This document shows positions 50,148-61,929 of a DNA stretch of 64,000 nucleotides, piece by piece; within the stretch, counting starts at the first letter, position 1, and every line of letters begins with the position of its first letter. The position numbers and the translations under genes were made by a program. Source of the stretch: Diaporthe sp. PMI_573 (Eukaryota > Ascomycota > Sordariomycetes > Diaporthales > Diaporthaceae); NCBI GenBank assembly GCA_021399435.1, contig JAJTUP010000014.1, positions 1,353,947-1,417,946 on the forward strand. Direction: 5' to 3'. The notes beneath the pieces were generated by a model. It did no database searches, was not told the DNA's origin, and was given only the letters and a program-made list of their open reading frames with translations.

Positions 50148-50217
50148 AGCGTATAGGGCGTATAGGTGTATGGGCGTGTAAGGCGTGTAAGGCGTATAAG
50201 GCGTATAAGGCGTATTC
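50148..50217 (+). repeat. GGCGTATAA 9-bp tandem array
   Basis: About eight 9-bp units run from 50148 to 50217, 40 bp after the regulator stop. The most regular copies are at 50173, 50182, 50191, 50200 and 50209, with variants GGCGTGTAA, GGCGTATAA and a terminal GGCGTATTC. The first three units are more diverged. Confidence 0.8.
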
Positions 50218-50574
50218 AGAGTGCCGATCTCCCTCGGCGTAGGACGTACACGAGGGCTTGCAATACAATCTTTACATCCATGCTAGCTTAATTTAAAGTG
50301 CAAAGGTGGGCCGATCTGTGCAATCCCACATCAGTCTACCTCAACAGGAGGCCTGAAGTCCTGGCTTGGATCGGCTCTATTGAGGAATCTGCCTTCGTGC
50401 GGCCTTCCAGCTGTGCTTTGGAGTCATGTATTAGCAACAAGTGTGGAGCAAAGTTGGATGCCATTGAATAGGGATAATTCGAGACTTTTGAGCCTAAGTG
50501 TGATGAGATGCCAGAAGTTCTTGACATGGCCCCTATTTTGACGGCGCAATGTGATCGATCTGCTGGATTTTGGA

Positions 50575-50580
50575 TATAAA
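50575..50580 (+). promoter_or_regulatory. TATA box of tannase B
   Basis: TATAAA in the context GGATATAAAGC lies 106 bp upstream of the ATG at 50686. Tannase A has GATATAAAC in its promoter, so both esterase genes carry the same GATATAAA core. Confidence 0.55.
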
Positions 50581-50685
50581 GCGAATTGGAACTCTTCACC
50601 ACCATCCCTTAGTTTGATGCTCCAGTAAAGCTCTTCGATCCATCGCTGTCCACTCCTTCCGCCCCACGGCTTCTACTCTGGGAAC

Positions 50686-52441
50686 ATGAATGCTGCAACG
50701 GCTCCCTTGTCTGCATGCGCAGCCAACGCATTTTCTTATCCCACTGTGTTCGGCGCTGAAATCCTTGGGCTTACGGCCAATCTCGTGCAGAACTACTCCA
50801 CAGAAGTATCAAGCCAATTTTACTACAACAATCCCTCGATTTCTGTGAAGGGCATCGACTACTGCAACGTCACTGTTACCTACACCCATCCAGGTCAGGA
50901 TGACACTATTAACGTTGAGACCTGGCTTCCGATGAAGTCTTGGAATGGGAGACTACAGGCTGTCGGCGGCGGCGGCTGGGTGGCTGGCCGATTCTTCCTG
51001 TCGTACACGGCGATGGCCGGGGCTGTTGGACAGGGCTATGTTGCAACGACCACTGACGCTGGGATCGGAGAGGATGGGTTTCCGGACGAGTGGGCGCTTA
51101 ACAGTCCCGGCAACGTGGATTTATATGCCCTTCAGAACCTTGCCTCAGTTTCACTCAACGATCAGGTATGTGTGTGAACAAGAGCCTAGGCTCCAACTGC
51201 CCTGAAAAAGATGTGCTAATTCCGTCCATACTTAGTCTATCATCGCTAAGGATATCATCACCAACTTCTACGGGCAGCCAGCCAACTACTCGTATTGGAA
51301 CGGCTGCTCTCAAGGCGGGCGTCAGGGATTCATGCTCGCCCAGCGCTATCCAAATGCGTACGATGGCATCGCCGCGTCGGCGCCGGCTTTCAACTGGGCT
51401 CAATTCATCCCGGCCACCTCATGGGCTCAGGTCATGATGGGGATCACAGGCCAATTCCCCCCCAAATGCGAGCTAGACGCGATCACGGACGCTGCCGTCG
51501 CGGCATGTGACCCCCTGGACGGTGTCACTGATGGCCTGATAAGCGACCCTGATGCCTGTTCTTTTGATCCGTTCTCCATGGTCGGCAAAGCAGTTAACTG
51601 TACTGCGGCCGGTGAACAAGCCACTATCAGCCACGCATCTGCCGACATCGCCAACCTTACCTGGACTGGACCCCGGAAAGCCAACGGGGGGTTTCTCTGG
51701 CACGGGGTCGGCTACCAAGCTCGTCTGACCGGATTGGGCGTCTCACTTGGCACCTCTGATCTGGGCTACGCAACAACAACCTGCAGTTCGAACGGAACAT
51801 GTGTTGGAGTTCCTATCGGGCTCGGTGAAGCCTGGTTGAAGTTCTTTGTCCAGAAGAGCTCCGAGTGGGATTACACCATGATTCACTCTGTTGAAGAATA
51901 CACACGCCTGTTCCAGGCTTCTGTTCAACAGTACGACTCCATCATCGGCACTTCCGATTCCGACCTCGACCTCTCTGGCTATCGCGAGGCAGGAGGCAAA
52001 CTCATTACCTACCACGGATTGGTAAGTAGTGAATAAAAATAATTCATCATCGCTCCTTCCCCAATTACCGCACTTCAGCTATTACCGTACTAATCTCACA
52101 CAACTCAATAGGCTGATGGTATTATACCAGTCCGAGGGACCAGTGACTACTATAAACGAGTCCTGGAGGAGACTCCAGATGTCGCGGACTTCTTCCGCTA
52201 CTTTGAAGTCCCGGGACTGGGGCATTGCGCCGGTGGGGTGGGAGGGCAGCCGACAGCAACGTTCCAGGCGCTGGTCGATTGGGTCGAGAAGGGAGTTGTT
52301 CCAGACACACTTCCTATTACATTCAACGACACCACTGGGACACAGTATGACAGAATTCTGTGCCCTTACCCGGAGAGGGCGCACCTGATTTCTGACTCTT
52401 TGGACCCGACCAAATCCGACTCCTACCGTTGCTCTACATAG
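50686..52441 (+). CDS. Tannase / feruloyl esterase family enzyme (B)
   Basis: Three exons (50686-51165, 51236-52021, 52112-52441) encode 531 residues of family PF07519. The nucleophile Ser (about 185) is in 'NGCSQGGRQGF', the His region is 'VPGLGHCAGG', and the paired Cys are present. Other landmarks are 'ETWLPMKSWNGRLQAVGGGG', 'TTDAGI', 'CDPLDGVTDGLISDPDAC' and 'YFEVPGLGHC'. The N-terminus from the only available ATG ('MNAATAPLSACAANAFSYP') is short and not clearly a signal peptide. The in-frame ATG at 50617 runs into a stop after three codons. The enzyme may therefore be intracellular, or an upstream exon is missing. It is similar in plan to but clearly diverged from tannase A, so not a recent tandem duplicate. 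Confidence 0.9.
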
Positions 52442-55400
52442 ATATTGACAATTCATAGCGGCCCGTTGGATTTCTTTTTTTTTTTTTTTTTTTTTTTTTA
52501 ATGCTTTCTCTGTGCCCGATTGCAATGTTGTCCTTCTCCTGGATTCGTGAGGGCACTGGGTGGCAGTCCTGACGGATTGTCCCGAGAATTGCAACGGGTG
52601 CAGATGGAAGTAGAATGACTGGCTATGGTCAGGCCAGCTTCCGGTTTCGGTTTTTCTTTGATAGTATCGCAACTGGGCCGGGTTCTATCGATCGCACCTA
52701 GATAGAAACATTTATTCACGTACCTGAGTAAGGAATCAGACTTTTCCTGAGCAGCTTGAATAAAAGCAAACACTACCGGTAGGTCTAAATCCCTGACCTC
52801 AGCTAATCTCACACAAAAGCCAGAGAGGACTTAAAAAGAGCCTCTCATGAAGTGGACGATTCAAGAAACCCGGCAGAGCCGACTTATGCACAGCATAATT
52901 CAAGGGCAAAGCCCAGAGATCATCCACCACGCAAGACGCCTCTTGAATGACTGATCAAACGATGGCGGCATTGACAAAAAGGCAGCAAAGGGTTGACGCT
53001 GAAATGCGGCCATTCATGACCCCTCTTCGATCAAGATACGCCCCATGAGAGATTGGACGGCCGAGAGGGGCGATATGAGTATCGGCGCGATGTTCCGGGC
53101 GGGCAAGCTGGTTTCGACCAGAGTGTAGTTACACTCGCCCGCCCGCTCTCGCGCCCGCCGTGACAACACTGTCACTCGTGGACTTCGTATCGAGCTCGAG
53201 CCTAACCTCTGAATCACTTGACGGCAGCGTTACAGCACGGGCAGATTGCTAGTTAGGGAATAGCCTGCGTTTCTTGGGTCGGATCTGGTCGGATTAAAGC
53301 GGGGGCGGCTGTGTGACTGATGATGGGTGAGGCTCCTTAAACATAAACATGCAGAGCCGCGTGCATATGCGGAGCCCGTCCTCCTGGTTGGCACGGCGTT
53401 GCTTGTCGGACCACGCTTCCGGACAATGCTTGGCAGGATCTTGAGTGCCGTACCTCAAATTCACTTCAGATCGGGTCTAAATACTCGAAGAAGCGACGGT
53501 GGGTGATATCGTGCAGGGCTGCATGCAGGTGCCCCTTATAACGATCACATATAAGCAAGCCTGGAAATAAAGTGCTATCGAGCCCCCAAATAGAGCTTAT
53601 TACTCCTCCGGATTTCAAGAGGTAGCACCGGAAAGACCGGACATCCCGAAGTACGGAGCCGATGTCACCGGAGGCGGGCCTGGCTGTTCGAGGGAACCTG
53701 GCCCGTGTAAATCCGCCAGCCGTCTCATTTCAGCATGGTGACTTTGCTTATAGTTAAAAAAAAGTTTTCTTCAATATAATACTTGCAACGAAGTCGGGCT
53801 TAGTGACTCTCGCCACTATAGCCCTTGCTTTACCCTACTGTGAATTCCGGCTTAGAAGAGGAATCCAAAGAAGGCTGATAGTCCATAATACTTGGAAATA
53901 GATGTGCAGATGGGTACCCTCGCAGAGCAAAGAATCCCGTGTTCCCGATGGAACCATGCTTCACGTTCCGCAATGGGAAAGTCGGTCGGCGATGCAACCC
54001 GTCTTGTGGCACATCTGAGCTCATTCTGGAATCTCGACGCAAAAAATGTCTACCAGGCGGTTATCACGGCGACACCTGGTTGGTAAGTGGTCCGGCTGTG
54101 GGCAGAGCACAGCCGGGATGAGCGCGCTTCAGACAGCATTGACGCAATGGAGCGTGAAAGCCAAGCTGCAAGGTGCCAGATCCAGATCCAGCGACATCAA
54201 ATGCATACCCCAGCCTGGTGCTTTCCTCACTTTACAGAAGGTTGCACTACTTACTATGCATCCAACTTGACATGAGTGTATCTGGGACGTAACAACGAGC
54301 ACCTGCTGCCTTCTGTGCGAACGCCCTAGAGCCGACAATATTCCCGATCTGTCCACAGTTACACATGCCACGACAGAGTTGATGCCACCGTTCCACCGCA
54401 TAACACTCCTTGACACCTTGCAGAGGGGATATAAACACACACATAGCGCACCTGTCAGCATGTTTCAAGGGCTCCTTGGAACCGCAGCAAAGTTACCCGA
54501 CGGCTCTGATGCCGTCCTCCCGTGACGCTCCTGAGATTGCTTGATAATCAAACGCAATTGCAACTGCTCAAGCATGTGAAAACTCACGGCAATTCAACGA
54601 ATCCACTGACCTAGTGGCCAGGGTATCGGATCCACCCAGAGATCGAACGAGAGATACGGAAAGTTTGACTTATCCTGTCTGCATCCAGATGGCCAATGTT
54701 GGTCAGCCTGGCACGAATGCCATCCCGTGATCCGGCTCGTTTGGGGCGGATGCTGACATTCCTATCTAGCCCCCGTTCTAGAACACAAGGCCCTGCCTTG
54801 TGGCGCCGCGGCTCGTTTTAAGCCTCCTTCAACATTTAGCTCTTGTTTCGTGGACAGCCCTACTGACCACATGGATCAGATACAGTGGTACGGCTAAATC
54901 GTGATTGATGGAAACAAAAAAGTGTCCAACGTATAGTCAATCAGATCCTCGAACCCAGTGGCCTGGGAATCGCACAGACAATGCGTGAAGGCAGGCTTTC
55001 CCGCCTTATCGGGGATTTTGTTCACGGGAAACACATTAATATAACGCCTGACCGCACCCATACCAAGCGAAACAAACTCACATGTCAGACGGGCTTGCCC
55101 CAATGTTCAGGCCATGCCTGAAAGGGCAAACTTGTCCATCGGCATGAGTGCCGGTTTTGGTGAGGCAACTGCAAGGACAGGATGGGCGAGGTTGCATCTC
55201 GTACTCCGCACAGCTCACAAGCTCGTCGGCGCCCGCCGGATTACAAACCGCAACAGAACAGTACATCCTCATGCTTAACGCACATGAATCGAAAGGAGTG
55301 CGGTGTCGACAACGGCTCCGGGGCGGTCGGGCTTACGACGTTGAAGCGTCGTGATGAAGCTTCCGGCAGCCAATCCGATGAGGCTCACTGGGTCCTGGGG

Positions 55401-57255
55401 GAAGGAGTCTCGGGCCGGGTTCCCGCACGGCAGACCCCCACTTGATATCTTCCCCATCGGGCGGGGGTTCGTTCGGACAGTTTGATGGGCATTCTGTTCT
55501 TGCACGAAAAGACACAGTCCAGCATGTACACTTCATCGGCAATCGACATGGGAAAAGATAGCCCGTGCATTTCTCGACGGTCAAGCGGCATGTCCCGGCC
55601 AACCGCGTCCTAATAAGTATGTGACCGCGGCGCGCCACCATTGAGAGGCACTAGAACAATCTTCCAGGTCAATGGCAGATGCCGCGGGGCCTTCCTGGCT
55701 TGGAGGCGGACTCGCTGCCGGAACGAGGGCAGACGGTCCTGAGGCCCTGAGCAAGCTAGCAACAGCTGAGAGCGTCACAACAGGAAGAGCAGCATTCAAG
55801 TATGTAATAGGTCTGGGCGTCGCACCGCTTTTGTGAGCTCTGGCACTCTGGTACTATGATATTATGGCGCCTTATTGCCACAGTGCCGTATACCGGTATG
55901 TATGTATCACCGACCAGCGGCAGCAGGTGAGAGCCGCCGGGACTACCAACCGCCTCGTAGGCAAGGATCCCCGTTCCCAGCCCTCTGTCTCTAGCCGTCA
56001 ATCCCGAAAAGACCGTGGCCTGCATTCAGGAACATTGGTTGGGTCTGTCACACCTTGCCACCTTCCTGCCTCCCATCTGCCTCCACACTGCAGGCCAAGG
56101 ATTGCTTCCCTGCCCATGCACTGCAACCATTGGAGAGGAAGCAGGAAATGCCCCGAGTGGCGTTTCCTCTGCATGGTACTCGAGCTGCACAAGCTTCGAG
56201 AAGAGTTCCCTTTTGAGCTCTCCCGTTCCGCCCCCCGACACACGACATGGCCTCTTTGAGCGTCGACCTCGGCAGCTTGAGGCCGAGCTGTTCATCAGTC
56301 AACACAGGTCTGAAGGGTATTCTTACAGCTTTCAGCAGACATTGAACAAAACAAGTCGGTTCCTCGCCCTGGATCCAATGGCACTATCTCGAGGGTCCTA
56401 TGTGAAATCGAGAATGGCCAATACCTTGGATACATGGGCCCGTTCAAGGTCCATCATCCCTTCTGCGACCCCGTACGATACCACCGCTCACACGGTCCGT
56501 CCCTACCGATCTGACTATGCCCAATGGCGAGCCGCAATAGATTGGATCTCTGGAGCACCAGCAGTCAAGTGACGGAACCAGACGCACTCCAACAAGGCCC
56601 ACAGGGTCCATCCCTACTCCCCACGCAGGCAGTCCTCCGCTATCCCTCCTCCTAGCCCTCTTGGCTCAATCAATGGTGTCGATCCACATGAAGTTTGGGT
56701 CGATATGTCCTGCGGGCAAACAACCACATCACAAACATGCTTCTCCTCATTATCATCCGTCGTATTTCATGTTGATGAACCCCAAGCTTGATGACCTCCA
56801 GATACTACCTATCGGGGTATGAAACGGGCTTTTGTGCCAAGGACGGATCTTTATCGCACTTGAACTCTTACTCGATGGTTTTTCCGTACAATTCATTTGG
56901 GGCGGCTAAATCTCGGCAGGGGTGTGGAGCAGCCATGCTCCGGTCCTGCTGATCCATCACGTACGGCTTATATAGATATCAAGCCATCCCCGTGACTTCC
57001 TCCCGGGTGGGTGTGTTGGAACCAGTCACGGCCAACAGATCGCATCCAGCCTTGTTCGGGTGATAACGAGTTGGTCACTGGTCTTTGATCCTTCTTATCT
57101 CTTGGTTGCTGCTGAGATACCCACGGTCGTTCCCCATCTTTGATCTGGAAGCCATACTCTTTAGCATGTGTTTGAACCCCTGGTCTGACTTCCAACCTCC
57201 ACACTTCAGTCAAGGCATATTGCCCTTACAGTGATTGACAAAGTTGCCAGCCAAG
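52442..57255. other. Gene-poor 4.8-kb stretch
   Basis: No gene is supported between tannase B and the beta-glucosidase. Frames of up to 185 codons (for example 56015-56572 on + and several around 55330-55800 on -) show no family motif or consistent splicing. A 25-T run stands at the left edge. Composition is close to 50% GC, so there is no sign of AT-rich RIP-type decay. Remnants of an old element or long regulatory sequence remain possible. Confidence 0.5.
52475..52499. repeat. Poly(T) run of 25
   Basis: An uninterrupted 25-T tract begins 34 bp after the tannase B stop. It could be a slippage product, part of the 3' UTR, or the poly(A) tail of a minus-strand retroposed copy; no adjacent element or target-site duplication was recognised. 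Confidence 0.85.
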
Positions 57256-60200
57256 ATGGCCATTATATCAGAAGTTGCGAGGGAGATGGCTCTAGACAGT
57301 GACGTGGACGTTGACGCCTCACCATCGGGCATGGGAAGCGCCGAATTAGCTTCCACTCCAGGGACAGAGGTGACGCCACCAGAGAGTCCTGTTCAAGGGC
57401 ATCGGAGCCATCATTCGAGTGAAAGACTGTGGGCCAAGAAGAAGCTGGCTCAGCTCACTCAAGAAGAGAAGGTGAGCAGAGGTTGTTGCCTCCGGGGACT
57501 ATCCGACCAACGTTACTAATGTCTGTCAGGTCTCACTACTCACCGCCGCGGACTTTTGGAGGACGAAAGCCATCACGCCGAAAGGGATCCCAGCAGCAAA
57601 GACCAGTGATGGACCGAATGGTGCCCGTGGAGGTATCTTCGTCGGCGGCACAAAGGTGAGCTTCGACCTCGAATGCCTCAGCAATTCGATCAAGACATGC
57701 TAAGCGGAATCCAGGCAGCTTTATTTCCCTGTGGCGTGTCACTAGCTGCGACATGGAACCAGGACCTACTGAACGAAGTCGGCCAGCACCTCGCAGACGA
57801 GGTCAAGGCGAGGTCTGCCCACATCCTGCTCGCGCCCACTGTTTGCATGCACCGCCACCCTCTGGGAGGCAGGAACTTCGAGTCATTCTCGGAAGATCCT
57901 CTTCTCACGGGAAAGCTCGCGGCGCAGTACATCCAGGGTCTGCAGCAGAAAGGCGTTGCTGCCACTATCAAGCGTTCGTGGCGCCCGGCCTCGGGGCTGA
58001 ATGTGAAAAATGCTGACGCGTGAGGCAGACTTTGTCGGGAATGAGCAGGAGACTCACCGACTGACTATAAACTCTATTGTGCAGGAGCGGGCGTTGCGAG
58101 AGCTATATCTCAAGCCGTTCGAAATTGCTGTGCGAGAGGCGAACCCGTGGGCTATTATGTCGTCTTACAACCTCGTAAATGGTACCCACGCGGATATGAA
58201 CACGCTGACTCTGAAAGACATCTTGCGAGGCGAGTGGGGATACGACGGGTAAGTTCTCTGGTCTCTGGTGTTTGTAAGAACGCACCAGACCTAATATTGC
58301 CTACAGAACAGTAATTTCGGACTGGGGCGGCATAAATTCGACCGTGGAATCAATCGTGGCAGGATGTGACATTGAGTTTCCCTTTTCGACAAAATGGAGG
58401 TTTGAAAAGGTCCTAGACGCTCTCAAAAAGGGCAAGATCTCACAGGCGGACATCGACCAAGCGGCCGAGAACGCGCTGACCCTGGTCTACCGAGTTACGG
58501 GCGGCGAGGCATACACGGAGGAGCCGGAGAGGCAAGACAACCGACCGGAAACCCGGGAGCTGATCAGGGAGGCTGGAACCCAGGGCCTGACTCTCCTCAA
58601 GAACGAGGGCGGCATCCTCCCCATCAACCCGAGGACCGCAAAGCTGGCTGTGATCGGCCCCAACGCCAACCGCGCGATCGCTGGGGGTGGAGGAAGTGCC
58701 AGCCTGAACCCCTATTACAACACGCTTCCTTTGGACAGCATCAAGAAGGCCGCCGAGCAGGAGGTGATCTATGCGCAGGGCTGCCACATCAACAAGTGGC
58801 TTCCTGTGGCATCCTCATATTGCAAAACGGAGGACGGCAAGCAGGGTGTCACGATTGACTGGTTTGCAGGAGACAAATTCAAGGGGGCCCCGGTCGTGCA
58901 GCAGAGGAGGACGAACACGGATCTATTCCTGTGGGACTCCGCGCCGCTCTCACAGGTGGGCCCGGAGTGGTCGGCGATTGCGAAGACGTCCTTGGTGCCG
59001 ACGATATCGGGAAGACACACTATCAGCTTCATGAGCGTCGGACCAGGAAAACTGTACCTCGACGACAAGCTCGCTCTGGACCTCTGGGACTGGACGGAGG
59101 AAGGGGAGGCCATGTTCGACGGCTCAGTGGACTACCTCGTAGAGGTGAACATGGAGGCCGGCAAGGCGGTGGAGCTCAAGGTAGAGATGACGAACGAGCT
59201 GCGGCCGATCTCGAAGCAGAAGCAGTTCAACATGACGCACAAGTACGGGGGCTGCCGCATCGGCTTCAAGCAGGAGGACAAGGTCGACTATCTCCAGGAG
59301 GCCATCGAGGCGGCGAGACAGGCTGACGTTGCTGTTGTCGTTGTTGGTCTCGATGCGGAATGGGAGTCTGAAGGGTACGACAGGCAGACGATGGACCTGC
59401 CGTCTGACGGCAGCCAGGACCGTCTGATCCAGGCAGTCGTCAAGGCGAACCCTAACACCGTTGTTGTGAACCAGTCCGGGTCGCCGGTGACGATGCCGTG
59501 GGCTGACGAGGTCCCTGCAATCATCCAGGCGTGGTACCAGGGCCAAGAAGCCGGCAATGCGCTGGCCGACGTCCTGTTTGGCTTCAAGAATCCCAGTGGG
59601 AAGCTCCCGGTGAGTTGCTGAACCCTTCCCTGGAAGTTACAGGAGGATCTGTTTACTGATCGTGATGTCTCATGCAGTGCACATTCCCCAAGGCCCTCAC
59701 AGACACCCCGGCGTACCACAACTGGCCCGGCGAGAACCTCGACGTCGTCTACGGCGAGGGCCTCTACATCGGGTACAGGCACTACGAGCGGGCCAACATC
59801 GCGCCGCTGTTCCCCTTCGGCCACGGCCTGTCCTACACGGAGTTCGAGTACGGGCGGCCCTCGCTCAGCGCCAAGGTGCTCTCCGAGTCCGGCCCGCCGC
59901 TCGAGCTGACGGTCGCGGTGAGCAACGTCGGCGAGGCGGACGGGTACGAGACTGTGCAGCTGTACGTGCGCGACGAGAAGTCGAGGCTCCCCCGGCCGGA
60001 GAAGGAGCTCGTCTCGTTCGAGAAGGTGTTCCTCGAGAAGGACCAGACCAAGCACCTCCGGATCCGGATCGACAAGTACGCCGTGGGGTACTACGACACG
60101 TCGCTGAGGGCGTGGATCGCTGAGGAGGGGAGGTTCGAGGTCCTGATCGGGGCGTCCTCGGCTGATATCAGGTTGGTTCCCCTTGCCTCGGTTGTGGTGT

Positions 60201-60296
60201 GATATCCTGGCAACGCTGCATCCGCTGACACTGCTTCTCCCGTACAGGCGAAAAATACCATTCGAAGTCAAGGAGTCCTTCACCTGGGTCTTCTAA
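57256..60296 (+). CDS. GH3 beta-glucosidase with PA14 domain
   Basis: It hydrolyses terminal beta-D-glucosyl residues, typically of cellobiose or aryl glucosides. Seven exons (57256-57471, 57530-57655, 57715-57973, 58029-58248, 58307-59609, 59678-60171, 60248-60296) give 888 residues with no frame conflict. The N-terminal GH3 barrel includes 'KTSDGPNGARGG', 'RNFESFSEDP', 'KHFVGNEQE' (across an intron) and the nucleophile Asp279 in 'VISDWGG'. The C-terminal alpha/beta domain is split by a PA14 insert (about 450-580), and a fibronectin-III-like domain ends the protein ('GYETVQLYVRDEKS'). There is no signal peptide; instead, about 55 polar residues precede the catalytic core. An intracellular location is likely. 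Two donors are weak but fit GTNNGT (GTTCGT, GTTGGT). It could deglucosylate phenolic glucosides. Confidence 0.93.
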
Positions 60297-61929
60297 GAGC
60301 GTCAACTCGGACCCGTATGCATTGACACGATTTGAGTCGTGATAACCTTCAATACATTCCTTACTACTATACCTTATTAACGACCGGAATTAAGGGAATA
60401 ATGGCATCTTCATTGCATGTGCAGGAGGGGTTCGGCAACGCGGCAAATTCACCAAGACCAAGGGGTCTTGGCCCTTTCATTTGAGGGCCGCTTGCGCTTG
60501 GATGTCTTGTGTTTTTTTTATTATTACTTTGTTTTCATCTTATGCTTCCCCACTGTACATATATATATACCCATCTTGGGGCTGGTTGTTGGTGTGGACC
60601 GGGCAACTGAAGGCTGTCTGGGAGGAGAAAAACAGGGCTTTTGGCTGTTGCTTATGCCATCGTGGCGAGTGGCAGTCTGGCTGTGAAAGGACGACTGAGC
60701 AACGTCCGCGAGGCGGGACTCAGCAATGTGCGTACACAATCGAGGACATTCATCCCTCATTGAAGTGACAACATGCTAGTCACTGCAGTATTCAAAGCAG
60801 TCGCGATATAAGATTGGTTGCCTGTTGTTTATTAATGTCATGCCTCTTTGCCGTGAGCCGGGCGGCGTGTGCCGGGTGGTTCCAGATCGTGTTGCAAGGG
60901 AGAGCGATCTTCCAGACAGGGGCCACTTTGCTGGGCTCGAGTGGCAGGTGTAATAAGGTGCGCCCCATGTTCGCTGTAACCAATGCTCGTGGCTGCCAGC
61001 GAAGTCTAATATACACACCAATGTGACCCATGACTGGTCTGCTGACCATCCAGATGCTCCAATTCCGTTATGGGCTGCCCTGTGAGGAAAGCAGTGTGAT
61101 AAAGGCTGCCGAGTTGGTCATTTCGGGGAATTTTGACAACGAACAGTTCCTCGGAGCGGGGATGACATGCCTCAGACAAGCTGGGGTATGCCACGCCTCG
61201 GAGGTTTGCCGTTAGACTTTCAATAGTCTCCTTAGCTGTATATTGTGCTGTAAACGAAATTGTTTCTTGTTATGCCATTTCGTCGACTAGGAATTTCTAG
61301 TGCGTAATCGAAGGTGGTAATTTCGAACCGAAGAGGCTGCGGTTTAATGCCAAGTCTGCAAATGTGCCGTCTCTGGTTGTACTGCGCTGCGCACAGCACG
61401 GTTCTTGTGGTGGTCTTCAGCTCATCTACCAAGCACACGTACCGTAATCTTTTTTGGGCCAAGCTGAAGCTCCCGCCGCGCTACTCCAGTCCGGGGAATG
61501 CAGCTACTCCCAAAAGTCAATGAGACATGGTTTAGCCAGATGGCTGCATGCAGCCCTTTTACATTCCTCACATACCACGCGACCATTTTCTACGTTTTGG
61601 TTCCTGAAACCTTGCTTGACACTGCAGTCCCTCTTTTTTTCCCCCTTCCTTTTCCCTCCCTCAGCTCCCCAGTCACCCCGCCACGCAGCTCTGCAAAAGA
61701 ACTGCGGGTCAGGGGTCGTCATCGGGGCTTGTCGTTCTGCCTGTCGCTGTTACATGGTACTCTTCCTAAACCCGGGCAGGCTGGATTCGAGGCATGGCTG
61801 TCAGACAAAGGCCACCACCACCGCCTCCATAACCCACACAACTCTTGTCCGACTACCCTCCGCCCGGATATCCATCCCAACATCTACCTGACCTACCGCA
61901 CACCGTCTGCCTCCTATGCTCGTCGTGTC
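60297..61929. other. Intergenic: no gene seen
   Basis: 1.6 kb with the beta-glucosidase 3' end and the promoter of the next gene. A (TA)n stretch occurs near 60560, and the last 300 bp are pyrimidine-rich. No tRNA was confirmed. Confidence 0.5.

Larger units (their letters stand above)
50108..50685. other. Intergenic: 9-bp repeat and tannase B promoter
   Basis: 578 bp containing the GGCGTATAA array just after the regulator stop and a TATAAA for the second tannase. No other feature. Confidence 0.55.

Noticed and set aside
55333..55799. Cys-containing minus-strand frames considered as a small secreted protein
   Set aside because: The frames need unsupported splicing, and the Cys spacing and signal-like start do not combine in one model.
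56015..56572. 185-codon plus-strand frame in the gene-poor interval
   Set aside because: No motif, no conserved-looking segment and poor start context; left as unsupported.
57974..58028. Apparent frameshift in the beta-glucosidase after 'AATIK'
   Set aside because: A 55-nt intron (GTTCGT...GCTGAC...GCAG) restores 'KHFVGNEQE' exactly.
59288..60283. 331-codon minus-strand frame opposite the beta-glucosidase
   Set aside because: It overlaps the conserved GH3 C-terminal exons and has no recognisable content.
61270..61345. TTCGAA-containing stretch considered as a tRNA T-arm
   Set aside because: The arms do not pair and no A-box or acceptor stem could be built; no tRNA is called.
61498..61929. 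Upstream in-frame extension of the Cdc1/Ted1-like protein
   Set aside because: It is pyrimidine-rich and unlike the family; the ATG at 61930 is a better start.
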